In this document: positions 14,901-28,961 of the stretch, in pieces
How the letters are laid out: the number at the start of each line of letters is the position of its first letter
Position numbering within the stretch: position 1 is the stretch's first letter
Assembly (NCBI RefSeq): GCF_016802725.1
Contig: NC_052679.1
Location: forward strand, 744,001-808,000
Length of the DNA: 64,000 nucleotides
Origin: Solenopsis invicta
Lineage: Eukaryota; Arthropoda; Insecta; Hymenoptera; Formicidae
Reading direction: 5' to 3'
Made by a program: the position numbers and the translations under genes
The notes under the pieces: generated by a model
Database searches by the model: none
What the model was told of the DNA's origin: nothing
What the model saw: only the letters and a program-made list of their open reading frames with translations

Positions 14901-17900
14901 AGTGGACCATAGTTGATGTGTTTGAGGAGGAATTCCATTTTTCGAGCTTTGTTTTCTCATATTCGTATAATCCCTATTTTATTAACAAACGTATTTTGTG
15001 TCCGATCGAATTCCATCCACGAAAGTTCTACGAAACATCAAAGAATCCCCCCGCTTCTTATTCCTTACTAAAAAAATTTAAGGATCTTTGTGCGATCGTT
15101 TGGATGATCAACAGCATTAATTTTTTTTTCTGCGATTGGCATTGAGTTGAAATTTTATAAAATTGTAATTTTATAAAATTTAATTGATTTTATAAAAATT
15201 ATTTTATTTTGATTTTAAATAAATATTTGGGTGTCTGTTTTTATTTAGAAATTATTTTTCTTAAAAGCAAACCACTTATTTACAAAGAAATGGAAGATTT
15301 GGGGAACAGAATTGGGGAATTATATTATATACAAGCAAGATAATGTTGAGCCTTTTGAACAAGACATTATTTTTGCAACCAAAGTATTAAAAATTACTTA
15401 CATTTTTGTGATAATCAATTTTTCTTACTTACTCTTTATTGAAAATCACTCATTTTCATGTGTCTGAACAATTACATTTGTTTAAAAATTTGGAATTTTT
15501 GGTTCTTTTTCAAAGCTTTATTTCTAAACAAGAAAATCCTGTAATCATTTTTTATGTGCTTTAATTATAAGTTACAATTTTTAATAGTTCTTATACGATT
15601 TGTGATTAATCTTTAGTAATTAAATTATACATTTTATTTTTCTTTAAAATGAACTACAGATATATCTAAAAACTTAAAAATATGTTTATGAATTTTTAAA
15701 GATTTTTTGAATCCCTTTAAATAAGTAAAAAATGTGGTCTGATCCATGTTTGTAAAGAAAAGATGCCACTTTTTAAATTTACTGTAAGTTATTTTGACTT
15801 AACTAAAAAATTATCGAAATTAAAATTCGCAAGCTTTAAAAGTTTACATTGCCATTTTTTGCGCAAAAAATTTGGGTGTTAGCATGCTTTGAAACTAGCT
15901 ACAAAGAACAAAGTAACAAATAATTTAATTTATAGTGGCTTGTGCAGTATCACATATGATGCGGTTTTAAGTAAATAACTTTTAAAAGAGTAACTCCAAA
16001 TGAACCTTTCCACAAATATTTATTAGTACATGTATAAAATAATTTCATTTTAACTTGTAATGCTAGCCTTTATCAAAGTTACAAAAAAGTGCTACGCATT
16101 TTTAAATACGAATTGATGCAAACAAAAAATTAAATACCTTTTAAATTAATAAAATTTTCTTATACTCAGATTTTACACAGATATTCAAACGTAATAAGAA
16201 CAATCTGTGAAATTGTTATACTTTTGCATTCTTAATGTTTTGAGTCACATACATTCTTAAGCAAAAAATTTTGTAAATGTAACAGTCTACCTCGAGTAAA
16301 GTACAACAGCATGATGTGTGTGCACATAGAGCTCGCAACTATTTTAACAATATTATTGTGTGTGGTGCACAACTTTCGCTCGGAATGTTTTAATTTACAT
16401 TTTAATTCATGGATATAACAATCGCGAAAACGAGAAAATAGTTACCGCTAATAGTTGATCGAGGGTAATTTTTATTCGCTGAACATTTAGTTTTTTTTCT
16501 ATTACAATTTGTGAAATGTTCTGACTAACTTGAACAATTAAATAATTTCATCGCGAGATTTACTTGTATCGTCGATTGAAGTAGGATAATTATGATCTTG
16601 AAATCGAGTTCGCTCAGTGAGTCGAATAGATCCGCAATAGATGCATTTCCGTGTATTTTCGTGAAACAACTGGTTGCAAACCGCATTTTAATAGGACGCT
16701 TGAATCAACGGCATCCGTCCCGGATGTAACGCGATCGAATCCGGCGGAACGCATTGTAAATACGCGGTTGCGCGATATACCGCGAGAATATGGTATAACG
16801 ACTCGTGCGAACTGCGAGTATTTACGCGGGCGCAATTGGGGCGCGGTGTCTCGCGCGTAATCGCGTAACACAATTGCAATATCTCATCCACGTTGATAGA
16901 AGGGAATTGAATTAAATTTTAACGATTTCAACGTTTATTATGATCTTTACGCGCGGTAAACTTGCGCTGGGAAAGAAGAAACGGAAAAATGCGACTTGAT
17001 GCGTTTTATTATATTATTTTGTAATAAAACATCTGGTTGCGCGGGGCGGGAGAGTGACAGTCGCATGCGGTATGTCATGCAAATTAAATTTCTAGTCGCT
17101 TGTACGTGGCGTATGTCCAGCGGTATATTGGATCTCTCTGCGTGTTATTAGTGGAAAGCGTGAAACGAGAAAAATCACAAAAAGTGCTTTTGTCCTCTTC
17201 GTAAAATATTGATCTAGTCATATTTATTTTTCATAACACGATTCTCTTTAACGTGAGACCACGGTAGGCAGTCCTAGTTATCACAAACAATAGTCTAATT
17301 GTTGGAATTGACTGAATAATGGTCATAATAACAATCCGTACAGTAAACAATGGCTAATTAATAGAAGAAGGTTCCCAATATCAAAATATCATTTTGTTTT
17401 TGGATTGTATTTCTTAAATGAAAACTAAAAATGAAACTTTAAAGACGTAAATACAAATAGAAAATGTACTAAATGATATAGCAGTTTTTATAATATTGTT
17501 TGGAATTTTTCAATAATTATTTAAGTATTTTTGTAAGATAAGCAAAAATGAAAATCTGACAAAATGAGTTTCAAAACCAATGACATTTTTCTTTTCTTTG
17601 CCTTTAATGAGTCTTCTGTAAAAATATTTGCAAGTTACAATATATGAGAATTCTTGGATTATTTTTTACTTTTTTCGATGTAAAATGCTTTTTATCAATT
17701 TATATAACTAGAACATAACAGCGCGTTTTACACGCACATCTTCTTTTATCTACAGCGGTTCTTTTACTTTAATAAATATTTTTAATAATTAACCAATTAT
17801 ACAGTTATTTAACTTAATAGTTGTAATAACGAACCAATTATGCAATTATTATATTTATATTAATTAAACAATTAAATAATTATTAATTTAACAAATTGAT

Positions 17901-20900
17901 AACTAATCTGAAACGCGGAAAATAGATTTTAAATTAAAGGCTTTAAATTAGATAACGTGCCAATTTTAAAATAGAAATGCCTCATGCTATTCCGCAGGAT
18001 GCAATATGTAGCGCAACAATATATGTATAAAGATTAGATTATATTATTAACTTTATAAAAATAGATCTGCTAGTGCTGTCTTTTATTTTATCCTATAAAA
18101 TATCTGAACCGAATAAAACTCACTTAATTTATTTTATTTTTTTTAAAAAGATTTTTTTATGAGGATATTGAAATAAACTAAATAAGAATAAAGTCAATCA
18201 CTCACCAAAATAAAATGTAACTTTATGTACAATATTTGTAAGTAAGCAACAAAGTTTTGAATTCTGACAGTAGGCCTTATATGTTTATGAATATAATAAA
18301 GCCTAAATAAAAATTGAAAATAAAGAAAAAATAACAAATAACTATACATTATCTTCTAAATCAATTTAAAAATAATATTGAACATCATAATTATCTTTAA
18401 CTTTGTCTTTGATTAATGTTTTAATATATGGAAATTTCTAACCATTTAAATCGTTTTTAGCGGATTTTATATAAAAAAAAACAATTAACAACAAGAGCTA
18501 TCGGTTTTTTCTTTAATTATTTAAGCAGATCATGTTTTTATCAACAAAGTGCAATGTCTAGTTATCGAGAAATAATGAGGTGTTGCTTTAGAAGATGTAT
18601 ACCGATATTGGCAACTTTCCTTTAATATATATATGTAAATAAAGGATAAAGTTAATTAATGGCAGTAATTAATCGAAACTATGCGCTAGGCGTCGTTTGT
18701 GTCACTTCGAGGTCGCGTGCACATCGCGTGAACGTCGCAAAATCCCTCGCTAATGTGCTAATTCCTTTGCCAATTTTGCGGGATAAACACGGATTCGCCG
18801 ATCGATAAAGCGTTGATCCTATGTCTAACGCTCATGTTGATTTCCGTACGTTGTATCTTATCCCTCCTCCGCCCTCCTTCGTCTCCTCTCTTGCAAGTCC
18901 AATTACTGAGATACACATAACGCCGGATTTGACAGACGGCGGAAACGTGCGTCACGGTTTCGGGCTTCCGTGCAATACAAGACATTGTCTCGCTATTGTC
19001 TCAAAACACAGCAAGACACGCATCACACGAGATGTGTCACGAAACAGAGTGCCGAGTCGATTTTTAATCTTCTCTTTCCAATCTCCTTTTAACGACTGAG
19101 CGAGGTAATGATTAGAGTTTCGGCTGAGTACGCGCGGTTTATTGGTAAAAAAATGTAGCACGCCGCATTTTTAATCCGAAATTAATCTTGCGCTCTAACA
19201 AATAAAGTAAATGTATGGAATTACGCCACCATAGTTTATTTTGTGCCCGTAATAAAACACACAGCTGATTAAAAATTTCTAAACATTACCGAAAAGCAGT
19301 CGTCAAAGTGCTCTGTCAAATGGCTCTGTCAAAGTAAATAAACTCATATAATGTGATTTTTCGTGAAAAGCCGTTTCCAAAGATCATGGATAGGTTTATT
19401 TTTAAATTGTTACTAACCTGTTAAATGATAAAACGCATTAAATACAATTATATATAAAAATTGTTTTTCTTTTTTTAAATAAATTGTCAAAAATTAGTCT
19501 TTCTTAAAGTGGCGTAATTCTATACATTTATCTTGGGAAACGAGATAGAGAGAACTCGGTCGAAAAATGCGCAACACATTCTTCTCGTGTTCGCAAACAT
19601 TTCGATTGAACGCGGAGAGAGTGCCGAGAGTATGAAATAGAATAGGTAAGGGTGATTATCGTAGCGTTAATTAACGCGCGTAATCCTGCATAACTGTTGT
19701 ATCGCGTCTGAGTTTATTAATATTTTTCAGTTCACGCACTACAAGCGATTCGTGCGTGTAAATACGCCGCGCGTGGGGAATGCCGAACAGAATATCGGAT
19801 TATCCTGGCGTATTAATTAACGTGCGTAATTAGGCGTGCTTTTCTGGTTGACTCGTGTACGTGTGAATGAATATCTTCAAGTGGCAGACATTTGGTATCG
19901 AGTTAACGAGTTTATTATAATTTTCCTAATTATTAACATGTTTCCACCGGTATCGTGAAATAAATTATTATCGCAACGTTGCGTTCGCAATTATTTACAT
20001 TTACGCACTGATTCGATATTATTGCAAGACTTGCGGTTGTTTCATCGCAATTGTTTCATTGTTCGTAGGGCTTCATCGTGAATCAAACGAAGGAAAAATG
20101 TGATTTATTCCCGATCGACGAACCGACGATGTCAGCAGCCACATTTAAAAGTGCGCGCGTGCTCCAAATGCTCAACTTTCTCGAATTTCTATATTTCATG
20201 ATAAAATTCACACATTTTTAAAATAAAAAACTTGGTAGAATGAATTTTACCGACCACGATGGATCAGTCTTTCGCATTTCTTTAGCGTAGTCTCGTTTTC
20301 ATAAAAGAATCTACTTAAAAAAAAATGGAAAACACAGCAGAAGTAATAGCCATAACTTTGCGAGAAGATCTACGATCTCGTTCGTTCGTTCTATTAGATT
20401 GTCCGTCATCCTTATTCTCCTTATCTTCATCTTCCACTCTTGGCATAAAAATGAGAATTGTGTTTGCGCGGTCATGACGGAGCGTGGAAAGAGAATTCTA
20501 AGAAGAAGTAAAGAGACGGCCCCGGCGCCGAGCAAAAGACTTAGCCCAGCCCATCTGTATTCCATTTTCTGAGAATAAGGAGCTATCGTGCTCCTTCCAT
20601 CGGCGCGGTGGTGCACCTCGTCTCTTCTGATTTTACCACTGGAAATCACTCGGGGGCTGCGATGGCAGGCTCGTACGTACGATACATTCGAATAACTGGA
20701 AAAAACCTCTCATGCCAGCCGCATTTCGTGGATGGCATCCCGAAAATAAATGCATTCTGCGTTCCCTGTCCGCTTTCGTTGTTCCGCGATTTCTATTATC
20801 TTGGGTTGTAAAAAGAAAAAAACATATTTGTCTGTGTCAAACTTGCGACCTGTATTGGGAGAGAGTTGCCACATGCGTACTATTTAAGCTATCTTTTATT

Positions 20901-21249
20901 ATATATTTCGTATTTGATGCTGCTTTAGATGCAAATCAAAATTCGAACTTTTTCTTATAGTTGTGAAAAAATTATTTCATTAAAAAAAAATGTGTTGAAA
21001 TAAAGGACGATTGTATTAATTGAAAAGTAAAAAGTAGTTTATTTTACTTTTTTATTGTTTTTTTGTATGTATATTGGGGCCGGAAAGTTTTGGATCTTAT
21101 TACATAAAATTGAAAAGACACAGTGACATGTTTTTGATCGCGTTTTTACAATTTACAACTTACTAATCTTTGTAACTTTTATTTGTAACACATCTTTTAT
21201 AAATATTTGTTTCTAAATCCCTCGCATATATATCACATACATATATGTA

Positions 21250-21302
<53 letters not shown>

Positions 21303-24300
21303 TTGAACAGAATCGCCTTTTTTTCCTTAAAAAGTGACAAAATCAAGTTAGGAGGAATTTTCATTAAAACAACGATATATTGTTATTCTTTGAAATGCTC
21401 GTGGGAATATTCGTAATGAAAGGATTGAAAACGAATCCCCTCAGGTGACAACTGAGTTATCCATTTTTATTAACGTGTTAATAAAAATCGATCATATTTG
21501 TCGTGCCATCGTAACAGTCGCGTAATGTTTTAAATATCAAATAAATGGTCGTAAATGGAGGAAAAAAAAAAATATATATATATATGATCGGCGGCACGGT
21601 CGCACGTGTTTCTACATGCTTGAAAGACAAAACAGGACCTACGACGACGACGGTCTTAAATCGTCCGTAACTCGCAGTCAGTATTCCACTCGAGTGCATC
21701 GTACTTTTATGTTCCGTGCGAAACCGGAGCTCGCAAAATCGAACGTGATCGGCATTTTTGTTCATGGAACATTACCGAACATGCGGGACCACCAATATCC
21801 GACGTCTTAGATTTTACGGCTAATAAAAATCACTTTTATGTTTGTGCTAATTCATATCGACGCTAATTGCAAACCAATTCGTTTCACTTTTCGTTTGTTC
21901 AGTCGTTTATCCGTTACACGCGATGGCAAAATCTCTAGAAGATTAGCAGCTATCCGAATTTTAAAAACAAAAAAAACTTCCAACGGAAGCTCTGCTCTTT
22001 CTCTGTTATTCGAGAATTTTATCGCGTGTAAATGTGCGATCGTGTATTTTAAATGGTGCGGAAGGGTTCGAAAAAGAAGTAACCGCCGAGTCGAGGTAAT
22101 ACCGCGCGATACTATTATACCTTTTTTTTTACACGGCGGAACGACTTAATATAGCAGTTAATAATGGCTAAAGTGATTCCTTTCTCAGACTTGTAATATA
22201 TAGAGTACATGGCTGCGATTTTTTGGTACATTCGATAGATACTTAATTTAACGTTATCGAGCAATTCTATGTAAAGACCATGCTAACGTCTTTCGCGTTA
22301 TAAAAGGAAACCGCTTTTCCCGTCGTTTGATTAAAGTCGAACGCCCGAGAATGTCTTTGGGCTCTCTCGACTCTCTTCTCTCCGTCTCATCTGAAACACA
22401 CTCGTTCCACTCATTCACGTTCATTAATCGAATTTCCTTTATCGATCGGACGGCTCTGAGACCAACTTTTTCTTCACAAGGAACTGTGCGCTTTGATCTC
22501 ATTAAGCTCGTTAAAGCGCTTGGAATTCTTCGAATTCCTTCGTCAAGCTGGATAAATTTCTTACGTTCATATTATTTCATACGTAGACACAAAAAAAAAA
22601 TTAAATTAAGAATTATTATCTTATATAATATATAAGCAAGAATATAAAATTTTTTTGAATAAAATATGGATAGATTAAGAAATATTGTAAATTAAGTCTC
22701 TTGGCAAAGAGCTCAAGTGAATAAATATTCTATTTTATAAACTGCGATACTAATGATACCTGATTGACTAATTTTTTTTTCTGTGTGTGCACAGAGATTT
22801 TGCTGCTGTATTTCTTACAAACTAAATGGATTAAGTGACGTGAAAAATTTTTACAATCCGTTTCAGATCTCAATCGCAGTTTGTCTTCTTCGGCGTGAGA
22901 AACAAGGCAATATTTTCCCGGCATCAGATATTTTTCTTTAAATTACGCCCCATTTTACCGAGGTCCGGAAAAGGTTACTTCATGGGATCAGATCTCTCAA
23001 TATTCATCACGAAACAGCTTTCAGGATAAAAGTTGTATAGCGACATCCAATACCATTAAAACCCGAACAAAAAAAGAATGTCAATGTATTCTTCGATATC
23101 TGAGTGGTTCCGGTAAGATAATCTTGCTGTTTCGGAATCACTGAAATGTAGATTTATCGCTGCAGCAACGATACCGGTAATAATTTTATTTTTATCGTCG
23201 TACCGCGCGATGTATGAAGGCGCGCAAAAACGCGACAGTTCCATTCGGATCCAATTACTTTCCTCCGATGCAGCTTAACTCATTCGTTATAACTTACCTA
23301 CGGAACGCAATGGTATTTTTGTTCAGTTAAATAAAAGTCTCTTAAGCACATATAGCACACGCACCATATATCTCTTTTATGTATGTACTGCGGTGTACAT
23401 GGAACGTTCTTTGGGAGAGAGCGGAACCGCGCGCACCGAGGAATAGCTTCACCGACCGACCGTACGGTATTGGAGATGGAAACGCGCGCGTGTAATGTAC
23501 GAATTCGTACGGTCTCGTAATCTGTACGGTATCGTCGCGCAATACAAAGGAAATGTCTGTACTCGCGTAGTTTCTGTGTACGCGTAAAGAGCGATCGTGC
23601 AACCCTCTTACACTTCCGCGCTTCGATATTTCGTTTTCGCCCGTTTATTTCTTCGCTACTTGGAAACTTCGAACGACCAGCCGTAGCGTTTTTCAATCTT
23701 TTTCAGTTTGCGGCACATTAAATAAGGAACTAAGTTTGTCAGGGTACACCATTAGTTAGAGTGTTACTTTATAAGAGTTATCGTTTGCAGAAAGAAACTC
23801 GTTACCGTTATTCGTCACTAATGTTAAAAAGTAACGCGTTACGGTTGTCGTTACTTAGAAAATAACAATTCGTCAATTTTTCACAAAATTTTGATCATCT
23901 TTTCTTACAGTGTCATCGAATTGTCGTTCAATCTGTTACACAATAGAAAACATTTTGTACTTGTGTTAAAAACGGTTTATGTTAAAATTTTTAATATACT
24001 TAAGTATTAATTTAACAATTGGGTTTATTAAATATTGTGATTATATTATTTAAATATTTTGTGTTAAATTGATATTCAATATTCTTTAGTTCAAAATAAT
24101 ATAATTTATAACTAAATAAACAAATAACAAAAATATTGTAATTTTTAAATGTTATTTCTAAGATAAATGAATAAAATGTACTTGCCAACATATCATAAAT
24201 GTTAATTGTACTGAAAAAGTATCAATTTTCGAATTAGTTTTTAAACTATATTAAAATGTTACATTTTTTTTATGTTAATTTTATACATAATAATTATGTT

Positions 24301-27300
24301 AACTTTTTAATATTTATATTGTATTAAATTAATATTTAAATGGATCGTTTGGGACATGGAATTTATGTTAAATTTAGCACAAATTATTTTACATATATAT
24401 TATTCGATCAGTCCAACACTAAATCTATAATGATTTTGTTTAATCCCGACATAGTTCATACATGTATTATACAATCGTTTATAAAGTAACGACAAAATTC
24501 ATTAACGTTACTGTAAAAATATAATAATGTTCTCGTTGCCGTTAATGGCAGGAAAAAGTAACGATCGTTACCAAAGAAAAACAACGGTAATGGTGTTGTT
24601 TTTAACCTTGCCATTATTTTTTCTCTCTATTTTAATTGCTTTTGTCAGTTACTTGTTGAGAAATTATGATAAAATTTGTGTTGATAAAATTGACGTCAAT
24701 TTGACATTAAAATTATGAAATTGTCATTGTTTTGAGATCAATTTGATAGGTTATTTCTCATTGGGTAATACACGATATTCATAAATAAAAAGCAAAATGT
24801 TTAAGTTTTTATTTTTTCTTTATCGTTTTATGTGATTTGGTTACAATCATGATATCATTTTGATTAAAATTAGAGTAAAGTATCATTTAAGTAATTTTCA
24901 CAATTTTTAAAACGTTTTTACTTTACATATTTAAAAATTCTCTTGCTTTTTTTTACCTACTCTAAAATTTTCACGGTTGAAAAACCAGTTGAAAAACTCT
25001 GGTCTATCCGAATACTAGCTAGAGTCACTGATGTATGAATCATTAACAGGATGTCCGACAGTATCAGCGCGCACAGTCTAACACGTGCGGCTCGTTGGGG
25101 CCCACGGGATTACGAAAACGGTCCCATAAATTCACCCTCGTTTGAACAAAGGGTGAATCCTCGGGGCACATCCGGTTTCTCTCGGCTGCCCCAGCAGCCG
25201 AGCCCCGCCGGAATCTATCGTCCCGCCCTAGATTCTAGTTCCAGCAACGTTTCGGAACGCTCTAACGAAATTACAGGGGTGGAAATTAACGTCGGGAAGG
25301 ATGCCGTTGCCACGCGGGAGAAGTTGGTCGCGTCGCGTTGCACATTCTCCTCGCGCAGTGTCGAAGGCAGAAGAGAGAGAGGAGAGAGAGAGAGAGAGAA
25401 CGAAGGAGAGGAAAGGTAATGACCGTTCGATAATCAATTAGCGTTCATTTAACGGGAGATCATACGCGTCGATAAATGAATCGTTTGACGGAATCGAGCA
25501 CCGTTTAGTTCGTTGCTGCTCGCACACACGGCTATTCAACGTTATTCGATTTTACCGTCGGGATAATTGCCGACGACTGTGCCTCGCCTCGCACGCGTTG
25601 TATGCTACATGTATCCTCGAATAAACGGAGCTATAATTGATCGGTGGGATTTCGTGTCTCCTCGTCAGCTGCCTGCGGATTACACGAGCGTAACGAAAGA
25701 CTCGTCCCGCGGGGATATAACTGACGTGTAAAGGACGCGCATGCAAGTATTTGCACTTTTCACCGCGGCTTACTGTGTTTTTGAGAAATTAAATCAACCC
25801 CACGCGCTCGGGCTCGCACGTAACTGAAAAAATTTAGGGTAAGAGCAGCTCGAGACAAAGGAGGCGGACGCTCTCTCGACGGAAAGAAAACGGCGGGGCT
25901 GTACGCGTATAGCACAATTTCATAAAGCATACTTTACGTTTACGGTTGCTACTCGTTATATTTTTATTTTGAGAGAATGTAGAAAAAGGTATACCGTTTG
26001 CACAGCTCTTGGAGTTTCTCGTGATGATCCTTTGTTAAATACATCGCTTTTATTAAATAACGTGTTAAATCGCGATACCAGATTTTTCGAAAGAGTTTGA
26101 AAAATCTGATATCGCGATTTAATTAATTTAAATGTAAAAATGAGAGCCATTTTTGATCACAGCTGATCTTCATACGTAATTATAATTTTTATGTGAATTG
26201 TTTCATAATTTCCAACCCCTGTGAATTGCGCACCACATATTTGTCGAGCTTGAAACATTCCTAAACTGAGGCTGGAATATGTAATGTCAACAATTTAAAT
26301 CGACAAGTAATTTAATAATACTGTTGCTAATGAGTGCCTTAGAACACATTAAGAAATTTATTGCGAAAAATAACGCCATTATTAAAATTCGAACCTGGAT
26401 CTTTTTACGTGGAGAGAATTTTTTCATAAAATTTACTCTGAAAATATTATGGTAGGACAACATTATATTTCAAAGAATTTTATGTGATTTTCTCTGTAAT
26501 TTATTAATATCTATCACATATATTTTATATTTTAACACAGTAAAATATAAAATATGTTTGATTACTTTTACTAAATTGTAATTAAATTTCAATGGAAACA
26601 TGTTGAACAGTTTGTGAGTCTTTGCAGTTTTAAATAGAATAAACGTCAAGTAGATAAACATGTACAATATTTTAATAAATTTTATAATGCAGCATGATAT
26701 TTTCAATCAAACTAATCGGCCATGTTAATTTTATCATGCCGCATGGCAATTGATCGCAGCGTGCTGTTTATATCATAAACAGAAAATATATAAATATTTA
26801 TCAACAGACGAAATGGCGTAGCATGTAGGGCAGCAGATTTATGATACATATGTCCTAGGATCGCAAGGGTGTGTTTTTTTTTAAGGATGACGTATATAAC
26901 ACGAAATACAGGAAAGTTACTGAATGGATATCAGTCGTTTAAATCTTATCTTATTATTAATATTTTATATTTTTACTTAATATGAGTAACATTTAGCGAC
27001 AAAAATATAAAATAAATAAAAATTGCGTAATAAAGATAAAAATTTAACATGTTACATCTTGTTTTGCGTGCTAATAATTTAAAAAGTCACGTGCAGTTGA
27101 TGTTAATTTTTAATCCGTTTATGTTGCTGATAATAACGTAATAATAAAAATAATAAGTTATAAGAATAAAACTATGTCAATTGCAAAAATAAATTTAAGG
27201 CAGTTTTATTTCGATATCCTGCCTTTTCATTATTATTATTTATTATTTGATTTTTTTTCGATCAATTACTAACGAATTGATAATACTTTTTACTTTTAAT

Positions 27301-28928
27301 TATTTTTATTCATAAATTTGATACTTTCAAAGACAATACGATAGAAAACCCACAGGGTTAGGTGACTGATTGCGTAAATTATACTTCTTATAGCATGTTG
27401 CAAGAAGACTTATAATTAATTTGTTATTGATAAAAGTTAATGTTGTAGTAACAGATATTTGAATAAACATTGAGATACAAGTTCCAACATTTATTTGTAT
27501 TAATACAAATTAATACAAATACGAAATTATAATGAACAATAATTTAAGTAGTACACATTTGACAACTTTTTCCTCTACAATTCATACATGATTATATGTA
27601 TATCATTATAAGAAAATTTGAATTGTATTGAAAGAAAATTATTAAATTTTAAAAAATATTTTTTCAAATAATACTAATGTAGTATTTACTTAATGTAAAT
27701 ATATATTTATTTAGTGCAAAAACCACTAATTTAATTTAAGTATAATTTTTTCTTATAAAGTAAATATTTATGTACAGCAAGCAAATATTGTATTAGTACT
27801 ATTCGAATACATATTTATTAAACTTTAGAAATTTTTTTCCTTTGTACAAATTTGGTCTTAGAACATCATTTTATAATACTGCATGGTAATTTTTATTAAG
27901 CAGTTTATAAAATGTTGTCTTTTATATATCTCAAAATTTCTTCGTTATCCATAATATTTGATAAGATGCCAAGCTGTTCCAAGCTTATCATCACAAAAGA
28001 TAAAATTTGTAGCAAATTTTATGATAAAATATATTGAAAAATTTTTTCCATGTACATTCCGGGGTGTCTTCCGAAGATGAAAAAAAAAAATAATATTCTT
28101 TACTGTGTTCTAAGTCGCTCATTAACATCAGTATTTGCTTGTCAATTTAATTTGTCATATTCCTCATTTTAGGATTGTGCTTCAAGACTAATATACAGCG
28201 AATATGCAGCACGTAATTCACATAAGCTAGAAATGAGCAAAATATTTACATGAAAGATATTATTAAATATTAAAATCTACTGACCAAACATGTCTTATAC
28301 ACACACACACATCTTTGTGTTTGATATTTTCATGGATCGAATTTTACTTAACATTGTATCTAATCAATTTAATCATTGCATTACTCCGCACATCTGTCTT
28401 ATTCGCCTTCAAATAGAGCAACTTAACGAACTATGTCGAATATAGCAGATTCGTCGATTTACGCTGAAATGGTCGAAAGTACGATTCGCCAGCTTCCAAA
28501 CTTCGGATTTAAGGTTAGTGCTGCAAGCAGCTAGATGAAACTTTCCAATTTACTTTGGATACGGGGGAACGTAAATATTTTAATACAATGTAAATATTAA
28601 AACTCGCAATTCTGCAAATGTATTAATGTTGCTAAAGCAAAATTTCTATTTAATTTCATCCAGGCGCGGCTGCAGTTAGCGGGCAGATATTTAGAAATCG
28701 CTTGCATGCGCGTCTCATATTCGCGGAAGGTTGACAGGCATCCCGGAGTAGAAACTCACTGCAAAACGTGAAGCGTGACAGGCGGAACGATTACATATGC
28801 GGCCGCGGCTGGTAATCGTCGACGTCTAGTTCGCACGCGTGTGCATTGCATCCCCGCAAGCGTATAGACGACGAACAAGCAAGGCTAGGGTGAAAAAGCA
28901 TCATGTGCATCGATCGTTCATCGTGACA

Positions 28929-28961
<33 letters not shown>

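Noticed and set aside
25051..25419. 122-codon plus-strand frame
   Set aside because: Its C-terminus is a translated GA microsatellite and the rest has no family resemblance.
26385..26405. Minus-strand CCAGGTTCGAATTTT resembling a tRNA T-arm
   Set aside because: Flanking AT-rich sequence gives no cloverleaf; a chance match or a very decayed tRNA-derived repeat.
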